From the NCBI GenBank assembly GCA_021741145.1, contig JAIOYK010000011.1, forward strand, positions 44,412-108,411: a DNA stretch of 64,000 nt. The letters run 5' to 3'. Each line of letters starts with the position of its first letter. Position 1 is the stretch's first letter. Below, in pieces: positions 29,813-37,144 of this stretch. Under the pieces are notes generated by a model. That model made no database searches. It had not been told where the DNA came from and saw only the letters and a program-made list of their open reading frames with translations. Origin of the DNA: Rhodospirillum sp. (GTDB lineage: Bacteria > Pseudomonadota > Alphaproteobacteria > Rhodospirillales > Rhodospirillaceae). Made by a program: the position numbers and the translations under genes.

Positions 29813-30589
29813 ATGGGGACGATGACTTGGGAAGACCTGGGATGGTCCGCGCCCCTCAATGAGGCAGAAGTCGCGGTGAGACGAAGTCGGATTGAAGCCG
29901 CCTGGAAAGGGCAGCCGGAATGCGCGGGGTGTGGTATTCGGGAGCTGGCGTTGTTCGCCGACCTGGAGGAGGAGGACTTCAGCCTCATCCACATGCCCAT
30001 CGACGAGATCCTCTTTGAAGGGGGCGCCATCCTTTATAACGCGGGGGATCAGGCCAAGGCGGTTATCACCCTGAGAACAGGTCTCGTGAAACTTGTTCAG
30101 TACCTCGGGGATGGATCCCAACGCATTGTCCGCTTGCTGAGGCCCGGAGACACGATCGGGCTTGAAGCCACCCTTCAGGACGAATACGAGCATACAGCCG
30201 TCACCCTACGCCCGGCCCTGGCCTGCCGCATTCCCGTTGATGTCGTGCATAAGCTGAGCCGGGAAACACCTCGTCTGCACCGTCAGTTGATGGCCCGTTG
30301 GCACCAGTCCGTGAAGCAGGCCGATGACTGGTTGACCGGTTTGTCGACGGGCAGCGCCCGGACCCGCGTCGCCCGCATGCTCCTGCAACTGCCCCGCTTG
30401 TCCGGACCCGATGGGGTGGAGATCTGCGAACTGTTCAGCCGCGAGGATCTTGGCGCCATGCTTGGGGTTACCACGGAAACGGCGAGCCGTATGATCGCCG
30501 AATTGAAACGCTCCCAGGTTATCGTCGAACGCAAGGCCAATGCTTTCGTCTGTGACGACCGCGTTCTCCGCGAAATCGCCGGAGAATAA
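29813..30589 (+). CDS. Crp/Fnr-family regulator with CxxC at the N-terminus
   Basis: 258 residues from ATG 29813 (ATG 29822 is also possible). A cyclic-nucleotide-like sensor domain is followed by a winged helix: FSREDLGAMLGVTTETASRMI. The E-x-x-S-R of the recognition helix matches Fnr, which reads TTGAT half sites. Cysteines C37 and C40 in ECAGCGIRELALF plus C138 recall Fnr, but the fourth cluster ligand is not evident, so a 4Fe-4S oxygen sensor is possible but unproven. No partner gene is adjacent. It may control redox or oxygen-dependent genes. Confidence 0.88.
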   Translation: MGTMTWEDLGWSAPLNEAEVAVRRSRIEAAWKGQPECAGCGIRELALFADLEEEDFSLIHMPIDEILFEGGAILYNAGDQAKAVITLRTGLVKLVQYLGDGSQRIVRLLRPGDTIGLEATLQDEYEHTAVTLRPALACRIPVDVVHKLSRETPRLHRQLMARWHQSVKQADDWLTGLSTGSARTRVARMLLQLPRLSGPDGVEICELFSREDLGAMLGVTTETASRMIAELKRSQVIVERKANAFVCDDRVLREIAGE

Positions 30590-30836
30590 ATCCAGTCCAA
30601 TCCAAGATTTGGTGCAAGTTGATCCGTTTACGCGAAATCCGCGGACCAGCCATGTCAACTTGCATCGTGGAACTGCGGTGTATCAATGCGCTCGCGGGTC
30701 TATCGAACTAACCTATCAATATAGCGTGACGGGTCAGTCAATTGGATTGGGGCGCCACGTGGGGGGCGGTGGGCGGCCAAACAACGGGGCGCGTCCGTCC
30801 GCCGTCCCTATTTCCTTATCAATTCGCCAATACCAA

Positions 30837-30872
30837 CAGGATGCATGGACTGAACTCCATACATCCTGTTTT
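30837..30872 (+). terminator. Possible terminator downstream of the Crp/Fnr gene
   Basis: CAGGATGCATGGA and TCCATACATCCTG form a 13-bp stem with one mismatch around CTGAAC and are followed by TTTT. It lies 250 bases after the stop codon, so it could also belong to the adjacent repeat. Confidence 0.45.
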
Positions 30873-30888
30873 ACCGTGGCATCGCCGA

Positions 30889-30938
30889 GAGAATTCTTCT
30901 GGGCGGAAGAATTCTCATAAAATCAAATACAGAGAACA
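30889..30938 (+). repeat. Dispersed hairpin element, copy B
   Basis: A perfect 11-bp hairpin GAGAATTCTTC/GAAGAATTCTC with loop TGGGCG (30889-30916), followed by CTCATAAAATCAAATACAGA and GAACA. Over the 27 bases from CTCAT it aligns without gaps to copy A with 20 matches. The second hairpin of copy A is not preserved. Confidence 0.65.
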
Positions 30939-30978
30939 TATCGCGCGCGGGTGTCGGCCCAGGGATCTTTGAAGAATT

Positions 30979-31503
30979 TCAAAGGCTCTTGAAGGAACAG
31001 GCGAGGCCCAGTTCCTCCGATGTGTTCTTTACGGTGGCGAGGCAGGTCATTTCCTTTTCCTTCGGGATGCGTGTTTCGAATCGCACCACGTATCGGACTC
31101 CCTCCACGTCGTCCAACCGTTCCGAGGTCAGGCGGACGATGCTGGCGCCGTACTCGCCGAAAGCCTCCGCCAAGCGGGTGACAAGACCGGGGCGGTCGCC
31201 GCCGGAGACGATGATGGTATGAGTGATCTTCTTGTCCTGGGCACCTTCGGCTTCATCCCGGGGATGGCCCACCCAAAGGTCGGCCCCCTTAAGTTCTGGC
31301 AGGGCCGCCAAGGACTCGCGCGTCTCCTCGACGGTGACGTCCTCGGGCATGGAGCAGACGATGGTGAATTCCGCGGTGCTGCCCAGGGTCGCGAAGGAGG
31401 TGTCGCCCAGATTGGCCCCCAGGTCGAAAAGGCGCCCGGCAACAGCGGCGACGAGGCCAGTGCGGTCCGGGCAGGACAGGGCGATGCGAAGGGTATTGGT
31501 CAT
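30979..31503 (-). CDS. Tandem ACT-domain protein, GcvR-like
   Basis: 174 residues consisting of two ACT domains and nothing else: LRIALSCPDRTGLVAAVAGRL at residues 4-24 and TIIVSGGDRPGLVTRLAEAF in the second half. ACT domains bind amino acids; this two-domain layout is that of the glycine cleavage repressor GcvR and related small regulators. It may sense glycine, serine or another amino acid. ATG 31503 follows CAGGAGACCCC. No amino-acid pathway gene is adjacent, so the target is unknown. Confidence 0.85.
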   Translation of the reverse strand: MTNTLRIALSCPDRTGLVAAVAGRLFDLGANLGDTSFATLGSTAEFTIVCSMPEDVTVEETRESLAALPELKGADLWVGHPRDEAEGAQDKKITHTIIVSGGDRPGLVTRLAEAFGEYGASIVRLTSERLDDVEGVRYVVRFETRIPKEKEMTCLATVKNTSEELGLACSFKSL

Positions 31504-31881
31504 GAAAGGGGTCTCCTGAAATCCTGGACGGGACCCCGGTCGGCTGGCACGGTCCCGCATGGATGACCGTTGTCTCGCGGATCGCTTCCGGGATCAAGTC
31601 CGGCGAAAGGACCGGGGAATGCGAGCATTTGAGCGGAATCTCGTATGAATTTGCTCACTATGCGCCTATGTTAGAAAGTTGGTCATGCTCGGTGCATTGT
31701 ACCTTGACCCGGAATATAGCGGGAGAGGTAGTCTATACCCAATAGGTCTTGGGAACCGAAACAAGTAGAGTGGTTTCCGAAACGAAGGTCCGTTGGCGAT
31801 GCAATCGCGGGAACGGAGCCTTCGGACAGGAGTTGATGAAACGGGCCCTGAAGCCCTTGGGACAACGATAGGATCGGGACG
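31504..31881. other. Intergenic region, no gene seen
   Basis: 378 bases between the divergent ACT-domain gene and the FlgC-companion gene. The part from about 31630 to 31790 is A+T-richer and could carry promoters for both directions, but I see no clear operator or hairpin. Confidence 0.5.
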
Positions 31882-32319
31882 ATGTCGGTCACCACCAAGG
31901 TGACAGGGAGTACGAATGCATTCTCCGCCGTGGCCAATACGCGGTTTGGGGACGGCATTCGCGCGACTTCGGCATCCGAATCTTTCTCGCCAATCCTGGA
32001 AAGCAGCGCCGCCAGTAACGTCGGACCCCAAGACGAGAGTCTGCGCAATGACGAATGGGGGACGGGCACGGGACAGGATCGGGGACGTTCCGTCGTTCCT
32101 CCGAGTCAGGATCCGGTTCGCCTTGGCGGAGTCAAGGCCTCCAACGATTTCTCCCAGGCCCTGTTCCAGGCTCAATCCAGGGAAGCATCGCGCGGCCCGG
32201 TGGCCGTTCCCAATGCCAGCCGAACGGGAACGACGATCTATGAGTCGAACATGCGGGTGATCGCCGCCCGTTTCTCTGGTGAAAAGCTCACCGGTGGCAC
32301 CATCAACCGGTATTATTAA
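31882..32319 (+). CDS. Hypothetical protein upstream of a FlgC-like gene
   Basis: 145 residues, not recognised. The first 90 residues are polar, rich in Ser, Asn, Gly and Pro and probably disordered. The C-terminal part (TIYESNMRVIAARFSGEKLTG then GTINRYY) looks more ordered. The start ATG follows GATAGGATCGGGACG. It ends 12 bases before a FlgC-like rod protein gene, so the two are probably one operon and a flagellum- or envelope-related role is possible by association only. No signal peptide, in keeping with flagellar-type export substrates. Confidence 0.65.
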   Translation: MSVTTKVTGSTNAFSAVANTRFGDGIRATSASESFSPILESSAASNVGPQDESLRNDEWGTGTGQDRGRSVVPPSQDPVRLGGVKASNDFSQALFQAQSREASRGPVAVPNASRTGTTIYESNMRVIAARFSGEKLTGGTINRYY

Positions 32320-32331
32320 GGGGGTGTCGGC

Positions 32332-32706
32332 ATGGATGTTGGTCTGAGTATCGCCGTATCCGGGTTGAAGGCCGCGGAAACGCGAGTCAACGTGGCGGCG
32401 AACAATCTGGTCAATCAGCGCTCCGATGCGCCCCTGCCCGCGACCAACGAAAGCTACCAGGGGTACCAGCCCCAACGGGTGGACCAGCGGTCCGAGGCGC
32501 CGGGCACCCGCGCGGTGGTCTCTCCCATTGTTCCGGCCTATGTATCTTTGCCTGATGGCGAAGGGGGCACCCGGGCCGGGCCGAATGTGGATGTGACCGG
32601 CAATGTCGTGGAACTCCAGACCGCCGGACAGGCCTATAAGGCCGCGGCCTCGGTGATCCGAACCCAGGAAGAAATGTCCAAGGAAGCCCTGGATATTCTG
32701 TCCTGA
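32332..32706 (+). CDS. FlgC-like flagellar rod-family protein, orphan
   Basis: 124 residues. The N-terminal AVSGLKAAETRVNVAANNLVN motif and the C-terminal NVVELQTAGQAYKAAASVI motif are the two conserved ends of flagellar rod/hook axial proteins; the spacing and size resemble proximal rod protein FlgC, though slightly shorter. No other flagellar gene is in the window, so it is separate from the main flagellar cluster. It may be a paralogue specialised for another rod or secretion structure, or a displaced FlgC. GGGGGTGTCGGC precedes the ATG. Confidence 0.8.
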   Translation: MDVGLSIAVSGLKAAETRVNVAANNLVNQRSDAPLPATNESYQGYQPQRVDQRSEAPGTRAVVSPIVPAYVSLPDGEGGTRAGPNVDVTGNVVELQTAGQAYKAAASVIRTQEEMSKEALDILS

Positions 32707-32724
32707 GCATGCTCTTTCCCCGTC

Positions 32725-34467
32725 CTATTGATTCCTTTCCCCGTCAATCTCGACCCGATGGCGCCCGGTCCGTTTGGCTCGATACAGGGCCGCGTCGGCC
32801 CGGGCGATCAAGTCGTTCACGGACAGCGCGTCTTCCGGTTGGAGGGTTTTGACTCCAGCGGTCGCGGTCAAGACCCCGAAAGGCGAAGCCTCGTGGGGTA
32901 GGGCAAGGGCATGGATTGCGGCAAGGACCGCTTGGGCGTGACGGAGGGCGTCGTCTTCTCCAAAGTCGGGTCGGACCAGGGCGAATTCCTCCCCCCCATA
33001 ACGGGCGGCCAGATCGCCCTCCCGGCCACTCATCCGCGCGAGCACGCCAGCGATATCGCGCAATCGGGAGTCGCCTGCCTGATGTCCGTACAAGTCATTA
33101 TAGCTTTTGAAGAAATCCACATCGATGATGATCAGGGTCAGAGGCAGGCCCAATTGCCGGGAGCGGGTGTATTTCCCAGCCAAGTGTTCATCGAAATGGC
33201 GGCGGTTCGCCAAACCGGTAAGGGCATCGGTCGTCGAGAGGCGGGCCAGTTCACCATTCGCCATTTCGAGTTGGTGTTGCCGCAGGCCCAGGGCCTCAAA
33301 ACTGCGCTTGAGTTTCCCATTGATCTGAATGATGTGGAGAATAAACCCCAAACTAAGGACGAGGGCGACCAAGCCGGTGACGAGGATTTGTTCGACCCAG
33401 TGCGGCAGGGGATCGGAGTCCTGGAACAGAAAGGCTTCAAGGGAGACCGGCTCCGTGATCATGCCCACGAGGGTGAAGGTGTCGGCGATAAGACGCCAGC
33501 GTTTGGCGCTCATATAGCCGATATCAACGATATCCGCGTTGAATAGGGCGGGGATTATCTGAGCCTCCACGCCCAGGGCCACCCGGTCCATGTGAGGGGA
33601 GCGGGTCTCTCGGATCAGGGATACGATCTCGTCGGAATGGGCCAAGGCGTATTGCCAGCCCTTGATCAAGGCATCGCGCATGGCCTTGACCCGGGCCGGG
33701 TCCTGGTCGGCCAACGCCCGGGTGGTGAACAAGGTATCGCCGTAGAAATCGATCCCCAAGTTCTTCGGATCGAAGGTTTCAAAGGGAATGTCGACCCGGG
33801 TCGCCAGGAACGGCTCGGTGGACAAGTAGGACGTCATGGCGTCCACCCGCCGGGGGGCATCCATGGCCAGGTCTCCGATCCTGCCCGAATGGGGAACGAA
33901 GGTGATTTTGTCCAGGTCCACCCCCGCAGTGATCAGATAGGCCAGGATCTCGTCCGAATGGGGTTCAAGCATCACGGTCCGCCCCTCCAGATCCGCCACG
34001 CTTTTGATTCCCGTGTCCCGCCGCGCGAGGATGACAAAGGGGGAGTGCTGGAAAAATGAAGCGATGGCCACCAGGGGTAATCCCTTGGCGTAATTGATCA
34101 CCAGGGAGGACGTGCCAATACCGAAATCCGCGTTCCCTTCCGCCACCACCGTCGCCGGATCAATGGATGGGTCCCCTTCCAGCAATTCCACCGCCAACCC
34201 CGCGTCGGCGAAATACCCCTTGGCTTGGGCCGCATAGAACCCGGCGAATTGGAACGCGTGATACCATTTCAACTGAACCCGGACAGGGATGAGCGTCTCT
34301 GCTCCGTCCCTGGTCTGTTGGGTGGCCAAGGCCGAGGACAAGGGGACGAGGACCATGAGCGCGATCAGGCTGAGCCAAGCCAAGAGCCGATCCGAAACCC
34401 CTGCGTGACGGGCGGTTGGTTGGGTCGGATGAACAAGGATCCAGGCAACTGGATATGAGCCTGACAT
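32725..34467 (-). CDS. NMT1/THI5-type periplasmic sensor with GGDEF diguanylate cyclase domain
   Basis: 580 residues from ATG 34467 (a GTG at 34572 would add 35). A hydrophobic N-terminal segment (LLAWLSLIALMVLVPLSSALA) exports a periplasmic binding-protein domain of the NMT1/SsuA type (VQLKWYHAFQFAGFYAA, GTSSLVINYAKGLPLVAI). A second helix near residue 400 (ILVTGLVALVLSLGFILHII) crosses the membrane, then a short coiled coil leads to the cytosolic GGDEF domain with intact GGEEF at 491-495 and an RxxD inhibitory site (REGD) five residues earlier. It likely makes c-di-GMP in response to a small periplasmic ligand, perhaps a pyrimidine- or sulfonate-like compound. Confidence 0.9.
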   Translation of the reverse strand: MSGSYPVAWILVHPTQPTARHAGVSDRLLAWLSLIALMVLVPLSSALATQQTRDGAETLIPVRVQLKWYHAFQFAGFYAAQAKGYFADAGLAVELLEGDPSIDPATVVAEGNADFGIGTSSLVINYAKGLPLVAIASFFQHSPFVILARRDTGIKSVADLEGRTVMLEPHSDEILAYLITAGVDLDKITFVPHSGRIGDLAMDAPRRVDAMTSYLSTEPFLATRVDIPFETFDPKNLGIDFYGDTLFTTRALADQDPARVKAMRDALIKGWQYALAHSDEIVSLIRETRSPHMDRVALGVEAQIIPALFNADIVDIGYMSAKRWRLIADTFTLVGMITEPVSLEAFLFQDSDPLPHWVEQILVTGLVALVLSLGFILHIIQINGKLKRSFEALGLRQHQLEMANGELARLSTTDALTGLANRRHFDEHLAGKYTRSRQLGLPLTLIIIDVDFFKSYNDLYGHQAGDSRLRDIAGVLARMSGREGDLAARYGGEEFALVRPDFGEDDALRHAQAVLAAIHALALPHEASPFGVLTATAGVKTLQPEDALSVNDLIARADAALYRAKRTGRHRVEIDGERNQ

Positions 34468-34792
34468 GAAACGCCACCGTGGAGTGTACAGGAAGAGGCT
34501 GGCGTTCGACCGAGACCCTGTCGATGGCTTGCCTAAAACATGATCCGCTGTAAGCGCGGTGGCGGGGTCCACCGAAATTGGATATTGAGACTGTTTTCAT
34601 TGGAAATTGAAGTATTATAATGCGTCCGCGCGTTTTTAGAATCAGGATTCCGGTTTTTCTCCGCTCAGTCGGATGCTGTTGACGGAACGTGTCGGGAGGG
34701 GCAGGCGGGATTTTCCAAGCCTGGATTTGAGATTTCCCTGTGGAGCCTTCCTGGCCTCGTGTGATCCCAAGGTCGTGCTCTAGACCGTGCTT
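34468..34792. other. Intergenic region, mostly without features
   Basis: 325 bases between the sensor-cyclase and the EAL remnant. The upstream part may include the alternative start and promoter of the cyclase; 34590-34660 is A+T-rich. The last 22 bases belong to repeat copy C. Confidence 0.45.
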
Positions 34793-34820
34793 TTATGAGC
34801 ATTCTTCCGGAATGCCGAGC
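34771..34820 (-). repeat. Dispersed hairpin element, copy C
   Basis: Reverse-strand copy. Read on the minus strand it has GCATTCCGGAAGAATGCTC, then CTCATAAAAGCA and GAGCACGACC, matching copy A (CTCATGAAAGCA, GAGCACAACC) with one gap. The hairpin GCATTC/GAATGC has loop TTCCG. Its left edge coincides with the point where an EAL-domain reading frame breaks off, and the element supplies that frame's stop codon. Confidence 0.65.
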
Positions 34821-35014
34821 TCAAATCCCTTCAAGGGTAAACGCGTTAGGATTTCCAGGGACTTGATGGCATCGGTCATCAGGCGGGCTTCCACTAGGTC
34901 CAACACAACGCGGTGTGGGTTCGTTCCCGTATCGCGGATGATCTTGTAAAGGAGTTCGGGAAAATCCAGTTGCTTAAGTCCGCCATGAATATCGCCCACC
35001 CGAAATATCATCAA
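34793..35014 (-). pseudogene. EAL-domain phosphodiesterase remnant
   Basis: A reading frame of about 70 codons resembles the middle of an EAL domain: LDFPELLYKIIRDTGTNPHRV and LMTDAIKSLEILTRLPLKGFE match the helix and strand that precede the DDFGTG motif. The frame then changes to IPEECS and stops inside repeat copy C; the DDFGTG part and everything after it are missing, and the N-terminal EAL motif is also absent. So this is a fragment of a c-di-GMP phosphodiesterase gene, not a functional one. The first 15 or so residues are probably not EAL sequence. Confidence 0.65.
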
Positions 35015-35237
35015 GCGAAACCAATGCGACCTATTCCTCTGTCCCGTTTTGAACGTTGGATGAATGTATGCCCCGAGTTTTTTGAATTAAGCCAAAACGC
35101 ATATTCTGGATATTTTCCGAGGGATGTGGTTCGGTCGATACAGGGCGACGAGTGAATGGCGTCGACCCGCATCGCGTTATTGGCAATAAACCAAGACACG
35201 CTACCGAAGCATGGAAATGAAATGGGAAGAAAAAAAT
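35015..35237. other. Gap between EAL remnant and tRNA-Glu, no gene
   Basis: 223 bases. No convincing gene; a plus-strand frame across 34913-35155 is not supported by a start site or by composition. It ends in a T-rich run (minus strand) just after the tRNA 3' end that could serve as a tRNA terminator. Confidence 0.45.
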
Positions 35238-35313
35238 TGGCATCCCCAACGGGACTCGAACCCGTGTCTTCACCGTGAAAGGGTGATGTCCTGGACCGCT
35301 AGACGATGGGGAC
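35238..35313 (-). tRNA. tRNA-Glu (anticodon UUC)
   Basis: 76 nt including an encoded CCA. The minus strand begins GTCCCCATCGTCTAGCGG, has the anticodon loop CTTTCAC (anticodon TTC) and the T arm ACGGGTTCGAGTCCCGT, and ends TGGGGATGCCA. The acceptor stem pairs over seven positions with a G-U first pair, usual for glutamate tRNAs. A T-rich run follows the CCA end. Confidence 0.96.
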
Positions 35314-35448
35314 GCCGTGGGCGGGAAACCCGCCTAAACGTCGACGGCACCCAATGGCCCGTCGTGATGTTACAAACCAACCCCATAACCGGAGGGAGGT
35401 CTGCCTCTCTCTCGACACCGCGGAACGTCCTGGTATCTTGAGTCAACT

Positions 35449-35471
35449 GGCGGGACCCACTGGGTCCCGCC
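35449..35471. repeat. Perfect 11-bp palindrome
   Basis: GGCGGGACCCA and TGGGTCCCGCC flank a single C. It lies between tRNA-Glu and the cold-shock gene with no T-run after it, so it is probably an extragenic palindrome rather than a terminator. Confidence 0.5.
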
Positions 35472-35571
35472 GGAAGCCGGAGCGGCAGGTCCATGCCGCC
35501 TCGAGAGGGCCGTTTTTTATCGAACCATTGCGATCGATGCAAGCCCTCTTTTTGCTTTTTCTTAAAAACCC

Positions 35572-35778
35572 TTACAGGGCCTTCAACTGGGAAGCGGCCA
35601 TCTTGCCGGAACGGCCACGCTCAAGGTCGAAGGAAACCTTCTGACCTTCGCGCAGACCATCCATGCCAGCCTGCTGAACGGCGGTGATGTGCACGAAAAC
35701 GTCGGCGGAACCGTCATCAGGCTCGATGAAGCCGTAGCCCTTCGTACCGTTGAACCACTTAACTGTGCCAGTGGACAT
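35572..35778 (-). CDS. Cold-shock domain protein
   Basis: 68 residues, one cold-shock domain that binds single-stranded RNA and DNA. RNP1 is KGYGFI and RNP2 [23 protein letters not shown] opens the protein as in CspA. Proteins of this group melt RNA secondary structure and act as chaperones during cold or stationary phase. ACCAGGAGTAGACAC precedes the ATG. After the stop, CCCT-GTA-AGGG followed by TTTTT (35570s) may be a short terminator. The long untranslated region upstream could carry temperature-responsive structure. Confidence 0.95.
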   Translation of the reverse strand: MSTGTVKWFNGTKGYGFIEPDDGSADVFVHITAVQQAGMDGLREGQKVSFDLERGRSGKMAASQLKAL

Positions 35779-35994
35779 GTGTCTACTCCTGGTCTGGCGT
35801 TGCCCTACGCCCTATTGCGTTTGGGGCGTCAAATCTTCGACGATGGTCAGACCAAAAGCCGGCCAGTTGGCAGCCGCGGTAAGCCTAGGCGAAAATCGAT
35901 ACCCCGATAAATGGACCACTTCCGATCCGCGCGCAAGAGGGTTCCGACGAAGTTTTGTCTTGAAAGGGCGGCTTTCCGCATGGTTTTCCGTCTT

Positions 35995-36315
35995 CTAGCG
36001 GCGTTGTTCGAGCAGGGCCTCGAACCCTTCGAACTGGGGTGGGCCGAGGTAAATTTCCCGTGTGGAGGCCGCGCCCGCGTTGGCGTGGGCCTTGCGAAAG
36101 GCCTCCGATTGGGTCCAGGCTTCGAAGTCGGAGCGGTTTTCCCATTGGGTATGGGTGGCATAGAGGGTGTGGTCCTCTCCCTCGGGTCCCTTCAGTAGGT
36201 GAAAGGCGATGAAGCCGGGAACCCTCTCCAGGTGGCTTTCCCGTTCCCTCCAGATGGTCTCGAAGGTCTCTTCTCCCCCTTTGCGGATGCGGAATCGGTT
36301 CATGGCGATAAACAT
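35995..36315 (-). CDS. Antibiotic biosynthesis monooxygenase (ABM) family protein
   Basis: 106 residues, a dimeric alpha-beta ferredoxin-like fold. MFIAMNRFRIRKGGEETFETIW and PGFIAFHLLKG...YATHTQWENRSDFEAW are characteristic of the ABM family that includes HmoA/IsdG-like haem-degrading proteins. The pattern W-x-N...F-x-x-W is typical of the haem-binding or oxygenase subgroup. Whether it degrades haem or oxidises another compound is not clear. GGAGACC lies before ATG 36315. It is 63 bases downstream of the MBL-fold gene on the same strand. Confidence 0.87.
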   Translation of the reverse strand: MFIAMNRFRIRKGGEETFETIWRERESHLERVPGFIAFHLLKGPEGEDHTLYATHTQWENRSDFEAWTQSEAFRKAHANAGAASTREIYLGPPQFEGFEALLEQRR

Positions 36316-36378
36316 TGGGGTTGGTCTCCGTTTCTGTGTTCGCTTGGGGTGGCTCGCGCGGGGTAGCCTGGATCGCTT

Positions 36379-37023
36379 TCAGGAGTCTTCGCCGACAAAC
36401 GGATTCGTCTTGCGTTCCTCACCCAGGGTGGACATGGGACCATGGCCGGGAATAAAGGCCACGTCGTCGCCCAGGGGAAACAGGCGGTCGCGGATGGAGG
36501 ACAGGAGTGTCGCGTGATCGCCCCGGGGGAAATCCGTGCGCCCGATGGACCCCCGGAACAGGACATCTCCCACCTGGGCCAAACCCGAGCCCGCATGGTG
36601 GAAGACGACATGGCCCGGCGTATGACCGGGGCAATGGAGGACGTCCAAGGTCAGATGCCCCAAGGTCACGTGGTCTCCGTGTCGCAGCCAGCGACTGGGG
36701 ATGAAAGGCCGTCCCTCCGGAAAGCCAAAGGATCGGGCCTGTTCGGCCATGGCCTCGATCCAGAAGGAATCATCCACGTGAGGTCCTTCAACGGGCAGCG
36801 AAAGGCGCTCTTGCAGATCCGCGACGGCACCCGCGTGGTCCAGATGGCCGTGGGTGACAAGCAGCTTGGTCAAGGTTATCCCCTGTTCGGCCACCGCGGC
36901 GAGCAGGCGGTCGGCCTCCCCACCCGGATCGACAAGGGCGCCCTCCATGGTCTCGTCGCACCAGAACAAGGTGCAGTTCTGTTGGAAGGGAGTAACGGGA
37001 ATGATGGTGGCCTTCAGGGGCAT
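36379..37023 (-). CDS. MBL-fold hydrolase, glyoxalase II-like
   Basis: 214 residues. The zinc motif HGHLDH at 58-63 and the later CPGHTPGHVVFH and GDVLFRGSIGRTDFP are those of the glyoxalase II-like metallo-beta-lactamase hydrolases. It probably cleaves a thioester such as lactoylglutathione or another acyl-glutathione. ATG 37023 follows GGAGGACCAAGG; the frame continues upstream to 37188 but that part overlaps the hemerythrin gene in another frame and has no start site. Cytosolic. Confidence 0.92.
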   Translation of the reverse strand: MPLKATIIPVTPFQQNCTLFWCDETMEGALVDPGGEADRLLAAVAEQGITLTKLLVTHGHLDHAGAVADLQERLSLPVEGPHVDDSFWIEAMAEQARSFGFPEGRPFIPSRWLRHGDHVTLGHLTLDVLHCPGHTPGHVVFHHAGSGLAQVGDVLFRGSIGRTDFPRGDHATLLSSIRDRLFPLGDDVAFIPGHGPMSTLGEERKTNPFVGEDS

Positions 37024-37144
37024 CCTTGGTCCTCCGGACATAAAGCGCGGCCACGCCTCGGGGTTGACGCGGCGCGACAAAGGGAGGATGCACAAGCGGG
37101 CGCGGGAAGGCCAGATCGGTTTAACAAAAAGTCGAAGGAGGGTT

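Larger units (their letters stand above)
30590..30978. other. Intergenic region with inverted repeat, terminator-like hairpin and repeat copy B
   Basis: 389 bases without a gene. It holds a 10-bp inverted repeat TGCAAGTTGA (30613-30622) / TCAACTTGCA (30655-30664), a terminator-like hairpin at 30837-30872 and dispersed repeat copy B at 30889-30938. Confidence 0.6.

Noticed and set aside
34913..35155. 80-codon plus-strand frame between the EAL remnant and tRNA-Glu
   Set aside because: No ribosome binding site, and it overlaps the EAL remnant in antisense.
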